A stretch of 44,752 bases of DNA from an uncultured Collinsella sp. (lineage in GTDB: Bacteria > Actinomycetota > Coriobacteriia > Coriobacteriales > Coriobacteriaceae): the NCBI GenBank assembly GCA_900752215.1, contig CAADUO010000049.1, forward strand, positions 1 through 44,752, read 5' to 3'. Below the pieces are notes generated by a model. That model was not told where the DNA came from. It saw nothing but the letters and a program-made list of their open reading frames with translations, and made no database searches. Below are positions 1-8,617 of this stretch, one piece after another; position 1 is the stretch's first letter; every line of letters starts with the position of its first letter. The position numbers were made by a program, and so were the translations under genes.

Positions 1-60
1 ACGGAGGGCAGATTAAGTGCTCTCCTGTTCGTGCGGAACTCTTTACAACCTTAATATGTC
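1..60. repeat. Palindromic repeat family A, copy 1 (left part cut off)
   Basis: The sequence starts inside a core also seen at 17250-17320 and 30220-30282: a short inverted repeat around ATTAA (12-16), followed by TTCGTGCGGAACTC. In the two complete copies this core sits between long inverted arms of locally unique sequence. Here the left arm lies outside the window, so the arms cannot be tested. No gene is visible in 1-129. Confidence 0.7.
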
Positions 61-129
61 TCAGGCCCGCCCCCTCCGCCGCACACTGGGAACGCCACGT
101 TGATGTCTGCTAAACCTTGCTCGCTCAGG

Positions 130-756
130 CTAATGACTTTGTTGGGGGTCCACTATTTGCTGGAGGGTGAACTTGCATTGGGACGGTTCGCCTTCTGCTT
201 GTGGCTTTGCCTCATCGAAATCGAAGATCATGATGGCGCAGTTGGGGAGTTTTGTTGGGAGCTCGAAGCCCTCTGGGGCTGCGGCCTTGATAAATTGGCG
301 GCTGGCGCTGCCGTGGCTTACTGCTAGAAGGGTTTCGATGCCCTCGGAGCCCATGATATTGGTAAGCGCATCCACCATACGTTCTTGCAGCGCCTGGCTT
401 CCTTCTCCTCCGAAGGGGACCAGGTCCTCGCCCGGATCCCAGACGTCGGTGGGCAGCGCGCCGTGCGGGCCTTCTTCGAAGGAGCCGTAGCAGCGCTCGA
501 TAATGCCTTCGCAGGGCTCGGCTGCTGCGTCCGGGCCGAGGAGCTCGCATGCGACGAGACTTGCCGTGTCCATGGCTCGGCCTAAGGGTGATGAGACCAC
601 TTTGTCGGGGACGACGCCGTGGGCTTTGAGCCATGCGGCTGCCATCCCGGCTTGCTGACGGCCTAAGTCGGTGAGCGGTGAATCGCAGCGGCCCTGGACC
701 AGCTTTTTGACGTTGAACTCCGTCTGACCGTGGCGGAGTAGATACAGCTTCTTCAT
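130..756 (-). CDS. Histidine phosphatase (phosphoglycerate mutase-like) family protein
   Basis: A 208-residue protein of the histidine phosphatase superfamily, branch 1. The N-terminal LLRHGQTEFN places the phospho-accepting histidine at residue 9 in the RHG motif. A second catalytic histidine lies in VSHGSASR at residue 149, and SPLGRAMDTA supplies the usual arginine of the phosphate pocket. Members include cofactor-dependent phosphoglycerate mutases, alpha-ribazole phosphatase and broad phosphatases, and the sequence alone does not pick the substrate. Length is typical. The ATG follows AAGGGGAG at good spacing. It starts 39 bases after the CDF transporter gene on the same strand, so the two are probably cotranscribed. 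I see no clear terminator downstream; the repeat at 1-60 follows it. Confidence 0.9.
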   Translation of the reverse strand: MKKLYLLRHGQTEFNVKKLVQGRCDSPLTDLGRQQAGMAAAWLKAHGVVPDKVVSSPLGRAMDTASLVACELLGPDAAAEPCEGIIERCYGSFEEGPHGALPTDVWDPGEDLVPFGGEGSQALQERMVDALTNIMGSEGIETLLAVSHGSASRQFIKAAAPEGFELPTKLPNCAIMIFDFDEAKPQAEGEPSQCKFTLQQIVDPQQSH

Positions 757-795
757 GCTCTCCCCTTCTGCATAACCTGCTTTGCCGGCATAGCC

Positions 796-1950
796 TTACT
801 CGTGGGTATGCCCTACGTAGTCTTCGTCGATCGTAATCTTGGCAATCGACTTGGGATATTCCGATTCGACCCGTTGTGTCAGCGCGTGCTTTACGTCTTC
901 GGCACTCATCTGCAGATCCGAGGGACGCACGCAGTCAAAGATCACGTTGGTGTGCGTAGGACCCGGCACGCAGCGCAGGTCATGAATCGAGAGGCGGCTA
1001 TCGATCTCCTGGGCCATGGCGTGAATGCGCAAGCGCATGCTCGCCAGCTTGGGGTCATCGGTCACGATGGGATCGTAGTGAAGCGTAACGATCATGCCGT
1101 CTTCGTCCCTAAACGACTGCTCGATGTTATCGAGCGTGTCGTGACTTTCCAACGGGCTGTCCTCGGCCGCCATCTCGGCATGCGCACTTGCAAACTTCCT
1201 GCCCGGGCCGTAGTCGTGAACCATCAAATCGTGAACGCCCAAAACGCCGGGATAGCTCATGATCTTGTCTCGAATGTGCTTGACCAGCTTAGGATCGGGC
1301 GACTGGCCCAAAAGCGGGCTCACCGTATCCTGGATGAGCTCAAAACCGCTCCAGCCAATATAGGCGCCAACGGCAAGGCCGACCCATGCGTCAAGATTGA
1401 TGTGCGTCACCTGCGAAACAATTGCGCACGCCAACACGGCGCCTGTGGCAAGGACATCGTTCTTGGAATCCTGCGCGGTCGCATGCAGCGTCTCGGACTC
1501 AATGCGATCGCCGAGCTTTTGGTTGAGGGCCGCCATCCACAGCTTTACAACCATCGAAAGTGCCAGGACTGCCACCAGGGCAAGCGAGAACTCGACAGGC
1601 TCCGGGTTGACAATACGCTCCACCGAGGACTTCACCAGTTCGATGCCAATAAGCAGCACGAGCGCCGCCACGACCAAACCCGAGAGATACTCGTAGCGAC
1701 CGTGGCCGTAAGGATGCTCGGGGTCGGCCGGCTTGCTCGCCAGCTTAAAGCCCAGCACGCTCACGATATTCGAGCTTGCATCGGACAGGTTGTTCATGGC
1801 ATCCGCCACAATCGAAACCGATCCCGACAGCACGCCAATTACGCCCTTCGCAGCGCATAGTGCCACATTGGCGAGAATACACACCGCGCCCGTCAACGTG
1901 CCCACGCGCGCACGGTCGCCCTGCGCACGCTTAACAATCCACTCGACCAT
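796..1950 (-). CDS. Cation diffusion facilitator (CDF) family metal transporter
   Basis: A 384-residue membrane protein of the CDF family, which exports divalent metals such as Zn, Mn, Fe or Co in exchange for protons. The membrane domain carries the metal-site residues of the family: DAMNNLSD in the second helix and HATAQDSKND (HxxxD) in the fifth, with the GHGRYEYLSGL signature after helix 2. The C-terminal half exceeds the roughly 300-residue FieF type and seems to hold two successive ferredoxin-like dimerisation domains (about residues 210-290 and 300-380), ending in a His-containing tail, GHTHE. Such two-domain CDF proteins are common in Gram-positive bacteria. The metal cannot be read from sequence. 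The ATG has a weak GGGGG-type ribosome site. Confidence 0.92.
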   Translation of the reverse strand: MVEWIVKRAQGDRARVGTLTGAVCILANVALCAAKGVIGVLSGSVSIVADAMNNLSDASSNIVSVLGFKLASKPADPEHPYGHGRYEYLSGLVVAALVLLIGIELVKSSVERIVNPEPVEFSLALVAVLALSMVVKLWMAALNQKLGDRIESETLHATAQDSKNDVLATGAVLACAIVSQVTHINLDAWVGLAVGAYIGWSGFELIQDTVSPLLGQSPDPKLVKHIRDKIMSYPGVLGVHDLMVHDYGPGRKFASAHAEMAAEDSPLESHDTLDNIEQSFRDEDGMIVTLHYDPIVTDDPKLASMRLRIHAMAQEIDSRLSIHDLRCVPGPTHTNVIFDCVRPSDLQMSAEDVKHALTQRVESEYPKSIAKITIDEDYVGHTHE

Positions 1951-2028
1951 CTACATCCGCCCCCACGGTACTACCTATATATCTATTGCTCAAACGGATT
2001 GTAGTGTAGCCACTTTATCCCCCAGATA

Positions 2029-2062
2029 CAAAAAAGGCCGCAACCCACACGGGCCACGGCCT
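2029..2062 (-). terminator. Rho-independent terminator at the end of the fab/PTS transcript
   Basis: On the minus strand an AAGGCCG...CGGCCTT stem is followed directly by a T-run, 40 bases beyond the PTS IIC stop. No earlier terminator is visible in the operon, so this probably ends the whole fabH-to-PTS transcript. Confidence 0.8.
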
Positions 2063-2101
2063 TGGAATGTGGCAAAGGAATCGTCCTTGTGTCGCACAGG
2101 T

Positions 2102-3316
2102 TTACGCGCTTACTTCGGCCACGCTCTTCGAGGTTTCGGGCGAATCGGCTCCGTCCTCCGTCGCCTGTTCCTTCGTCGGCACCACACCAAAGCAGTAGCT
2201 CAGCGCCGCAGACACCGCAAATGACACACCGCCGGCAGCGCAGCACCACAGCAGGTTCGAGATACCGCCCGTGGCAAAACCAATGACCATGAGGACATTC
2301 GTCATGCCGATGGTATAGGCCGTAACGTGGCCCACGGCCGCAACAAGGCCTCCGACGGCGCCGCCAATGGCCATGCACGTCAGGCACCTGCCATATTTAA
2401 AGCCGCAACCGTACAGCGCCGGCTCGCTTACGCCGCCAAGCACGCCCGAGATCGAATAGCCCAGCATGAGCGCCTTCTCGTCCTTATCCGCAACGCGGAG
2501 CGACGCGCCAAAAGGCATGCCCCAAACGGCGAACGTTGCCATCGTCGCGGCGATCAGGATGCACGAATCCGTTCCCACACTCATAAACTGCGCATAGGCG
2601 AGCGATAGGACGACGTTGCTGACGCCCGCGATCTTAAGGAACTCCCAGCCCGCGGCAAGCCCCATGAGCGTGAGCAGCGACACGATGCCACCGGAATTGC
2701 CAAGCATAAACATAAGCTGGCCCAACAGCATGCCCAGATAGCTGCCCGCCGGTGCCGTAATACACAGCGAAACCGGAACCATGACAAGCATGGTCGCAAA
2801 CGGAACGAACGAAAACGCCACGGCCTTAGGGATAACGCGCGAAAAGAAACACTCCACTCGCCATAGCACGGGCACCGAGATGAGAACCGGAATAACAGTC
2901 GTCGTGTAATCGTTGACCGGCGCGGGAAGCAGGCCATACACGGAAGTCATCGATGCCCCCGTCGTCGATGCGGCATCGACGAGCTTAAGCAGATCGGGCG
3001 CAATCAATACGCCGCCCAGCATCATGCCCAGCTGCTCCGAGCAACCGAGCTGGCGGGCGGCCGCCCAACCAAGATAAACGGGCAAAAAGTAGTAGCCGGC
3101 GTTATAGAGCCAACTGTAGAACAGGCGATAGATTTCGGAATCGGCAGACCACAGGCCCAGCATGCCTTCGCCCATAATGACGGCGACGGTGCGGAACAAC
3201 GCCGCGCAGACAATAAACGGCAGCGCCGACATCATGCTTTTGGACAGATAGTCCACCACGGCCATGGCGTTTGATGAAACCGTCGTTGTAAACGAGGTGT
3301 TAGAAACTTGTGGCAT
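2102..3316 (-). CDS. PTS transporter EIIC domain protein, glucose/beta-glucoside family
   Basis: A 404-residue polytopic membrane protein that matches the IIC domain of the Glc/Bgl superfamily of phosphotransferase permeases. Family-like features are ALPFIVCAALFRTV near the N terminus, the FLPVYLGWAAARQLG segment, and the GVSEPALYG motif (GITEP-type) that lines the sugar site. No IIB cysteine domain or IIA domain is attached, so phosphotransfer would need partners in trans; a IIA-Glc protein is encoded at 39694. I chose ATG 3316 because GGAAAGG lies six bases upstream. ATG 3340, preceded by AAAGGGA, would add eight residues. It starts only 40 bases after accDA, with no terminator between, so it appears to ride on the fatty acid operon. 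The sugar is unknown. Confidence 0.8.
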   Translation of the reverse strand: MPQVSNTSFTTTVSSNAMAVVDYLSKSMMSALPFIVCAALFRTVAVIMGEGMLGLWSADSEIYRLFYSWLYNAGYYFLPVYLGWAAARQLGCSEQLGMMLGGVLIAPDLLKLVDAASTTGASMTSVYGLLPAPVNDYTTTVIPVLISVPVLWRVECFFSRVIPKAVAFSFVPFATMLVMVPVSLCITAPAGSYLGMLLGQLMFMLGNSGGIVSLLTLMGLAAGWEFLKIAGVSNVVLSLAYAQFMSVGTDSCILIAATMATFAVWGMPFGASLRVADKDEKALMLGYSISGVLGGVSEPALYGCGFKYGRCLTCMAIGGAVGGLVAAVGHVTAYTIGMTNVLMVIGFATGGISNLLWCCAAGGVSFAVSAALSYCFGVVPTKEQATEDGADSPETSKSVAEVSA

Positions 3317-3356
3317 GGAACGCCTTTCCCAATGTGACATGTGGGCTGTCCCTTTA

Positions 3357-5081
3357 TCACATCGTACGGTACTGACCGATTGCGCGGTACTTTTCGTAGC
3401 GGAGGTTTGTGAGGGTCGCGCCGTCGAGCCGCCCAAGCGTATCGAAGGCATCAAATGCCGAGGACATGACGGCACCGGCGATCTCCTCATGCGACAGGCC
3501 CCTATCATCAACAATGCCGTCGATGATGCCGAGCGCCAACAAATCGGGGGCCGTGAGCTTAAGCGCCTCGGCGGCCTCATTCGCGCGCTCGGTATCCTTC
3601 CACAGAATCGACGCACAGGCCTCGGGGCTCACGACCGAATAGGCCGAGCTCGAGAGCATCAGGATGCGGTCGGCCACGGACAGCGCCAGCGCGCCACCAG
3701 AGCCGCCCTCGCCTGTTACCACCGAGACAATCGGCGTCTTAAGGCCGCTCATCTCCATGAGATTCCGGGCAATCGCCTCGCCCTGGCCGCGCTCCTCGGC
3801 ACCGATGCCGCAAAACGCGCCCGAAGTATCGACCAGGCACAGAACCGGTCGACCAAACTTTTCGGCCTGGCGCATAAGGCGACGCGCTTTGCGGTAGCCC
3901 TCGGGATGTGCCATACCAAAGTTGCGACGCATGCGCTCTTTGGTCGTGGTGCCGCGCTCGATGGCGATAACCGTCACAGGACGTCCGTCTTTCCAGCCAA
4001 TGCCACCCACCACGGCGGCGTCATCACCAAAGTAACGGTCGCCATGCAGCTCCACAAATCCGTCCAAGCCCAGCGAGATCATCTCGCCCGCCGTGGCACG
4101 ATCTGCCGAGCGGGTCTGCTTGACAATCTCGAGCGCGGTTTTTGGTGGCGCCGAGCGCTTAAACAAGTGTCCCAGCTTTTTGCCGCGGCGACCCGTATGC
4201 ACGATTTCATGCGGTGCCCCCAGGCCGGGCGCGTGCCCTTCGTGCAGCGCCAGCAGCTCGCCTACCGTGAGCGCAATCTCGCCACGCGGAACAACGGCAT
4301 CGCAAAAGCCGTGCTCCAGCAAAAACTCGGAGCGCTGGAATCCCTTGGGCAGGCGCTTGTGCATGTTCTGCTCGATCACGCGCGGGCCGGCAAATGCCGT
4401 CAGGGCATCGGGCTCGGCCAGGATAATGTCGCCCTCCATGGCAAAACTCGCGGTTACGCCTCCGGTCGTGGGGTCGGTGAGCACCGTGATATACAGGCCG
4501 CCCGCCTCGCTGTGGCGCCTAACCGCCGCAGAAATCTTGGCCATCTGCATAAGCGATGTCACGCCCTCTTGCATGCGCGCACCGCCCGAAACGGTAAAGC
4601 CGACAACTGACAACCCCAGCTCGGTCGCATGCTCAAATGTGCGACAGATCTTCTCGCCCACCACGGAACCCATCGAGCCCATCATAAAGTTGGCGTCCAT
4701 AAAGAAGAGCGCCGTATCGCAACCGCAGATTTTGCCTCTACCGCACACAACGGCATCGCGCTCGCCCGAACGCTCGCTCACGCTCTTGAGCTTGTCGGCA
4801 TAACCGGGAAACGAGAGGAAGTCCTCCGACGCCAGATTGGCATCCCATTCCTCAAACGTGCCCTCGTCAACCGTCATGCGCATGCGCGCGCGACCGCTCA
4901 CGCGAAAGTGTTTTCCGCAACGAGGGCAGACCTCGAGGTTGTCGTGCAGACGCGCCTCATCGATCACGCGGCGGCACTCCGGGCACTTGATAAACACATG
5001 GCGCGCGGGAAACTCGGCGCACGACTCGGTCATCGGTCCCTCGAGGACGTTGACCGTCTTCGCTTTTCTATTCATCAGCAT
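3357..5081 (-). CDS. accDA: Acetyl-CoA carboxylase carboxyltransferase, fused beta and alpha subunits
   Basis: One 574-residue chain joins AccD and AccA, which form the carboxyltransferase that moves CO2 from carboxybiotin-AccB to acetyl-CoA to make malonyl-CoA. The N-terminal zinc ribbon has Cys33, Cys36, Cys52 and Cys55 (KCPECRR, CPRCGKHF). The AccD crotonase-like domain runs to about residue 280 (FTVSGGARMQEG). The AccA part follows from about residue 315, with RRNFGMAHPEGYRKA, GAEERGQGEAIARNL and GEGGSGGALAL. The helical N-terminal region of free AccA is shortened into the linker. ATG 5081 overlaps the end of accC by 14 bases, suggesting translational coupling; a second in-frame ATG lies at 5075. 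Both catalytic halves look intact. Confidence 0.95.
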   Translation of the reverse strand: MLMNRKAKTVNVLEGPMTESCAEFPARHVFIKCPECRRVIDEARLHDNLEVCPRCGKHFRVSGRARMRMTVDEGTFEEWDANLASEDFLSFPGYADKLKSVSERSGERDAVVCGRGKICGCDTALFFMDANFMMGSMGSVVGEKICRTFEHATELGLSVVGFTVSGGARMQEGVTSLMQMAKISAAVRRHSEAGGLYITVLTDPTTGGVTASFAMEGDIILAEPDALTAFAGPRVIEQNMHKRLPKGFQRSEFLLEHGFCDAVVPRGEIALTVGELLALHEGHAPGLGAPHEIVHTGRRGKKLGHLFKRSAPPKTALEIVKQTRSADRATAGEMISLGLDGFVELHGDRYFGDDAAVVGGIGWKDGRPVTVIAIERGTTTKERMRRNFGMAHPEGYRKARRLMRQAEKFGRPVLCLVDTSGAFCGIGAEERGQGEAIARNLMEMSGLKTPIVSVVTGEGGSGGALALSVADRILMLSSSAYSVVSPEACASILWKDTERANEAAEALKLTAPDLLALGIIDGIVDDRGLSHEEIAGAVMSSAFDAFDTLGRLDGATLTNLRYEKYRAIGQYRTM

Positions 5082-6411
5082 AGAGATGCCCCATCAGATC
5101 GGTGTGATACATGCCCGACAAGAACTCGTCGTTTGCCAGCACGTCGAGCTGAAGCTCGCTGTTTTCGCTCACGCCCTCAATCACGAGCTCGCCCAGGGCC
5201 GAGCGCATCTTGCGAATGGCGCCGTCACGCGTGGGCGCACACACGATGAGCTTGCCAAGCATGGAGTCGTAGTACGGCGGAACTTTCGCACCGGTAAACA
5301 TGGCGGAATCCCAGCGCACGCGCGGACCACCCGGCACACGCAACGCGGTGACCGTTCCGCATGACGGCAGAAAGTCCGGCGTTTCGGCATTGATGCGGCA
5401 CTCCATGGCGTGGTTGCGGACCGGCATGTCCTCCTGCTCAAAGGGCAGAGGTTGGCCGGCTGCCACGCGCAGCTGCCACTTGACCAAGTCGGTATCGGTC
5501 ACAAACTCCGTAACCGGATGCTCCACCTGCAAGCGCGTGTTCATTTCCATAAAGTAGAAATTGCCGTCGTCCGAATACAGGAATTCGATGGTACCGGCTC
5601 CTTCGTAGCCGACGGCACGAGCCAGGTCACGCGCCGCCTTATGCATGCGAACACGAATGTCGTCGTGTCCGTCGAGGCACGGCGCGGGACTCTCTTCGAT
5701 CAGCTTTTGGTTGCGACGCTGCACCGAGCACTCGCGCTCGCCGAGCGAAAATACATGGCCCTGCTTATCGGCCATAATCTGCACCTCAACGTGGTGCGCC
5801 GGCGCGACGAACTTCTCCATGTAGCACTCGCCGTCGCCAAAAACGGCCTCGCCCTCGGCACGCGCCTCGATGAACGCCTTTGCCGCATCTTCCACGCGAT
5901 CGACCTTGCGAATGCCGCGACCGCCGCCGCCTGCACGCGCCTTAATGAGCACGGGGCAACCAATGCGCTCGGCCTCGGCCGTTGCCTCCTCGGGGCTTTT
6001 GAGCAAATTGCAGCCCGGCACGATGGGCACGCCCGCCGCGGCAGCCGTTCGACGCGCGGCGTCCTTATCGCCCATGCTGTCGATCACCTCGGCCGAAGGA
6101 CCGACAAACGCCAGGCCATACTTGTCGCAGTCGCGTACGAAGCTCGCCTTCTCGGAGAAAAAGCCATAGCCGGGATGAATTGCCTTAGCTCCCGACTTTA
6201 CGGCACAGGTGAGCACGGCATCGTCGTTGAGGTAGCTCTCGGCAAGACGCGGGCCACCGATGCAATACGCCTCGTCGGCAAGTTGCACGTGCAGCGCGTC
6301 CGCATCGGCCGTGGAATAGACGGCGACGGTCTTGATGCCCATATCGCGGCACGCGCGGATAACACGGACCGCGACTTCGCCACGGTTGGCAATGAGCACT
6401 TTGTCGAACAT
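5068..6411 (-). CDS. accC: Biotin carboxylase subunit of acetyl-CoA carboxylase
   Basis: A 447-residue ATP-grasp enzyme that uses ATP and bicarbonate to carboxylate the biotin on AccB. It opens with MFDKVLIANRGEVAVRVIRA. The glycine-rich ATP lid is KARAGGGGRGIRK, and the active-site block FMEMNTRLQVEHPVTE is complete. Length equals that of E. coli AccC (449). The ATG at 6411 has AAGGAAGG four bases upstream; the reading frame extends further 5', but that part only overlaps fabZ. It begins 11 bases after fabZ and overlaps accDA, consistent with tight stoichiometric expression in the operon. Confidence 0.97.
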   Translation of the reverse strand: MFDKVLIANRGEVAVRVIRACRDMGIKTVAVYSTADADALHVQLADEAYCIGGPRLAESYLNDDAVLTCAVKSGAKAIHPGYGFFSEKASFVRDCDKYGLAFVGPSAEVIDSMGDKDAARRTAAAAGVPIVPGCNLLKSPEEATAEAERIGCPVLIKARAGGGGRGIRKVDRVEDAAKAFIEARAEGEAVFGDGECYMEKFVAPAHHVEVQIMADKQGHVFSLGERECSVQRRNQKLIEESPAPCLDGHDDIRVRMHKAARDLARAVGYEGAGTIEFLYSDDGNFYFMEMNTRLQVEHPVTEFVTDTDLVKWQLRVAAGQPLPFEQEDMPVRNHAMECRINAETPDFLPSCGTVTALRVPGGPRVRWDSAMFTGAKVPPYYDSMLGKLIVCAPTRDGAIRKMRSALGELVIEGVSENSELQLDVLANDEFLSGMYHTDLMGHLYADE

Positions 6412-6421
6412 GAAGCCTTCC

Positions 6422-6844
6422 TTAACTTTCGTGCATGAGTGCAAAGGACATATCGGCGCGGCAGCAAACCTCACCGTTGACGCTCGCAGTACCCGTCGCA
6501 AAGCGGAACGGCCCGCGCGCACGCGTGATGGTGCACACCAGATCAACCGTGTCGCCCGGGCGCACCGGACGCTTAAAGCGCACCTTATCGAGGCTCGTAT
6601 AGAACGGCGTCGCGCCGCGCGCCTCCTCATCGCCCATCAGCAGCACGCAGCAGTTCTGGGCGAGCATCTCGCACTGAATCACGCCGGGGACGACCGGGTT
6701 TCCCGGAAAATGCCCCTGCAAAAAGTACTCGTCGCCCGTGATCGTGATCTTGCCGTGGGCCTCGTCGCCCACCAGCTCGGCCTCGTCGAGCAAAAGCATC
6801 GGCTCGCGATGCGGTAACAGCTTCTTGAGCTCTTCTTTGTTCAT
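6422..6844 (-). CDS. fabZ: 3-hydroxyacyl-ACP dehydratase FabZ
   Basis: A 140-residue hot-dog-fold dehydratase that removes water from 3-hydroxyacyl-ACP in the elongation cycle. The motif LQGHFPGNPVVPGV holds the catalytic His45, and Glu59 lies in VIQCEMLAQ, both as in FabZ. ATG 6844 is preferred because AGGTGAT lies just upstream. A GTG at 6853, directly after the accB stop, would add three residues. No separate fabA or FabM-like gene is seen here, so how unsaturated chains are made is not explained by this operon. Confidence 0.95.
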   Translation of the reverse strand: MNKEELKKLLPHREPMLLLDEAELVGDEAHGKITITGDEYFLQGHFPGNPVVPGVIQCEMLAQNCCVLLMGDEEARGATPFYTSLDKVRFKRPVRPGDTVDLVCTITRARGPFRFATGTASVNGEVCCRADMSFALMHES

Positions 6845-6853
6845 GGATATCAC

Positions 6854-7327
6854 CTATCCGATCCTCATGAGGCAGCTGCCGAACTCCACAAGGTCGCCGT
6901 CGGCCACGCAGATCTCGAGCACCTCGCCGTCTGCCTCGGCCGTCACCTCGTTGAGAACCTTCATGGCCTCGATGATGCAGAGGGTCTCGCCTGCCTTGAC
7001 CTTGGAGCCCACGTGCACAAACGGCTCGTCGCCCGGCGCCGGGGCAGCATAGAAAACGCCGACCATGGGAGCGGTCACCTCGGTGCCCTTGGGCTCCGGT
7101 GCGGCGGCAGGCGCCTGCGCGGCGGGCTCCGGTGCGGCAGGCGCGACTGTGGGAGCTGCAACTGGAGCGGCCATAGCGCTCGGCATGGGCATGGGCACGG
7201 CAACCGGCTGTGCGGCGCTCGCGCGCTCGAGTTCGACCGCGGTGCCATCGGGCTCCTCAACGCGCACGCGCGTGAGGCCGCGGTCCTCCATAACATCGGC
7301 TATCTCGGCAAGTCTTTTGGAATCCAT
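6854..7327 (-). CDS. accB: Biotin carboxyl carrier protein of acetyl-CoA carboxylase
   Basis: A 157-residue carrier protein. The C-terminal biotinyl domain contains EAMKVLNEV with the biotin-accepting lysine at residue 123; the usual EAMKM is EAMKV here, which is a known variant. It is joined to a short N-terminal helical region by a flexible Ala-Pro-rich linker at about residues 38-80, as in other BCCPs. Lys123 is the expected substrate of the biotin ligase encoded at 12705. The gene begins 3 bases after the fabF stop with GAGGAG upstream. Confidence 0.96.
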   Translation of the reverse strand: MDSKRLAEIADVMEDRGLTRVRVEEPDGTAVELERASAAQPVAVPMPMPSAMAAPVAAPTVAPAAPEPAAQAPAAAPEPKGTEVTAPMVGVFYAAPAPGDEPFVHVGSKVKAGETLCIIEAMKVLNEVTAEADGEVLEICVADGDLVEFGSCLMRIG

Positions 7328-7330
7328 GCT

Positions 7331-8578
7331 CTAGCTCCTCGTATATCTACGCAGCGCGATGGCGGCGTTGTGTCCGCCAAAGCCCAGGTTGGTCGAAAGC
7401 GCCCAGGTAAGGTCGGCGCGAACCGCGCGATTGGGCGTGTAGTCAAGATCGCAGGCGGGATCGGGCGTGTGGTAGTTAATGGTCGGCGGCACCACGCCCT
7501 GCTCGAGCGCCATGGCGCAGGCCATGACCTCGATGGCGCCCGTGGCACCGATCATGTGGCCGGTCATCGACTTAGTCGACGAGACGTGCGCGGCGCGCGC
7601 CGCGTCCTCGCCGAGCGCACGCTTAATGCCCGCCGTCTCGGACGAATCGTTGAGCTTGGTAGATGTGCCGTGGGCATTGATGTAGAGACCCTCGGAAGGC
7701 TTGACGTCGCCCTCGGTCACCGCCAGCGATATCGCGCGGGCAATGCCGGCAGCCTCGGGATCAGGGCTCGTGATGTGATAGGCATCATCGGTGTTGCCGT
7801 AGCCCACGACCTCGGCATAAATGTGCGCACCGCGCGCCTGCGCATGTTCCATGCTCTCGAGTACCAGCACGCAGGCGCCCTCGCCCATCACAAAGCCATC
7901 GCGGTCTGCATCGAACGGGCGGCAAGCCGTCGCGGGATCAGGGTTGGTGGTCAATGCGCGGCAGGACGTAAAGCCCGCAACGGCATCGGGGATAATTGCG
8001 GCCTCGGCACCGCCGGCGAGAATCGCATCGGCATAGCCGTGCTTGATGGCGCGGAACGCCTCGCCCACCGCATGGGCCGAGGTTGCGCACGCGGTCACGA
8101 CGGGCAGGGTCGGGCCCTTTGCCTTGTGGCGGATTGCGATATTGCCCGATGCCATGTTGGGGATCATCATCGCGATCATATAGGGCGATGCGCGACGAGG
8201 CCCGCGATCGGCGATCGTGTGAACGTTGTCGACAAGCGTCTGCATGCCGCCCACGCCTGAACCCACGTAGACGCCCAGGCGCTCGCGATCGATGGCGCCT
8301 TCGACATCAAAGCCCGCATCGTGCATGGCCTCGTCCGACGCCGCCAGGGCAAACTGGACGCAGGGGTCCAGGTGCTTGGCGTCACGCTTGCCAAAGTACT
8401 CGTTGCCGTCAAAGCCCTTGACCTCGGCCGCCACCTTGACGGCAAACGCATCGGTATCGAAGTGCGTGATCGGGCCGATGCCGCACGTGCCGGCGCACAT
8501 GGCCGCCCAGGTGGCAAGCGCGGTGTTGCCGAGCGGCGATACGGCACCGATGCCGGTGATTGCAACTCTCTGTTCCAT
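7331..8578 (-). CDS. fabF: Beta-ketoacyl-ACP synthase II
   Basis: A 415-residue condensing enzyme that extends acyl-ACP with malonyl-ACP. The catalytic triad is visible: Cys164 in VTACATSAHAVGEA, a histidine in INAHGTSTKLND, and a histidine in STKSMTGHMIGATGAIE. Length fits FabF (about 412). Of three nearby in-frame ATGs, that at 8578 (MEQRVAITGIG) sits six bases after AGGAG. Those at 8581 and 8596 are too close to the ribosome site or lack one. The next gene in the operon, accB, follows after 3 bases. Confidence 0.96.
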   Translation of the reverse strand: MEQRVAITGIGAVSPLGNTALATWAAMCAGTCGIGPITHFDTDAFAVKVAAEVKGFDGNEYFGKRDAKHLDPCVQFALAASDEAMHDAGFDVEGAIDRERLGVYVGSGVGGMQTLVDNVHTIADRGPRRASPYMIAMMIPNMASGNIAIRHKAKGPTLPVVTACATSAHAVGEAFRAIKHGYADAILAGGAEAAIIPDAVAGFTSCRALTTNPDPATACRPFDADRDGFVMGEGACVLVLESMEHAQARGAHIYAEVVGYGNTDDAYHITSPDPEAAGIARAISLAVTEGDVKPSEGLYINAHGTSTKLNDSSETAGIKRALGEDAARAAHVSSTKSMTGHMIGATGAIEVMACAMALEQGVVPPTINYHTPDPACDLDYTPNRAVRADLTWALSTNLGFGGHNAAIALRRYTRS

Positions 8579-8617
8579 CATGGTCTCCTCATCCAAGCCG
8601 TTCTTCGGCCCTGATTT

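Noticed and set aside
3340..3340. Start of the PTS IIC at ATG 3340
   Set aside because: It has a fair ribosome site, but ATG 3316 has a better-spaced one and the extra eight residues are not typical of the family; it is kept as an alternative.
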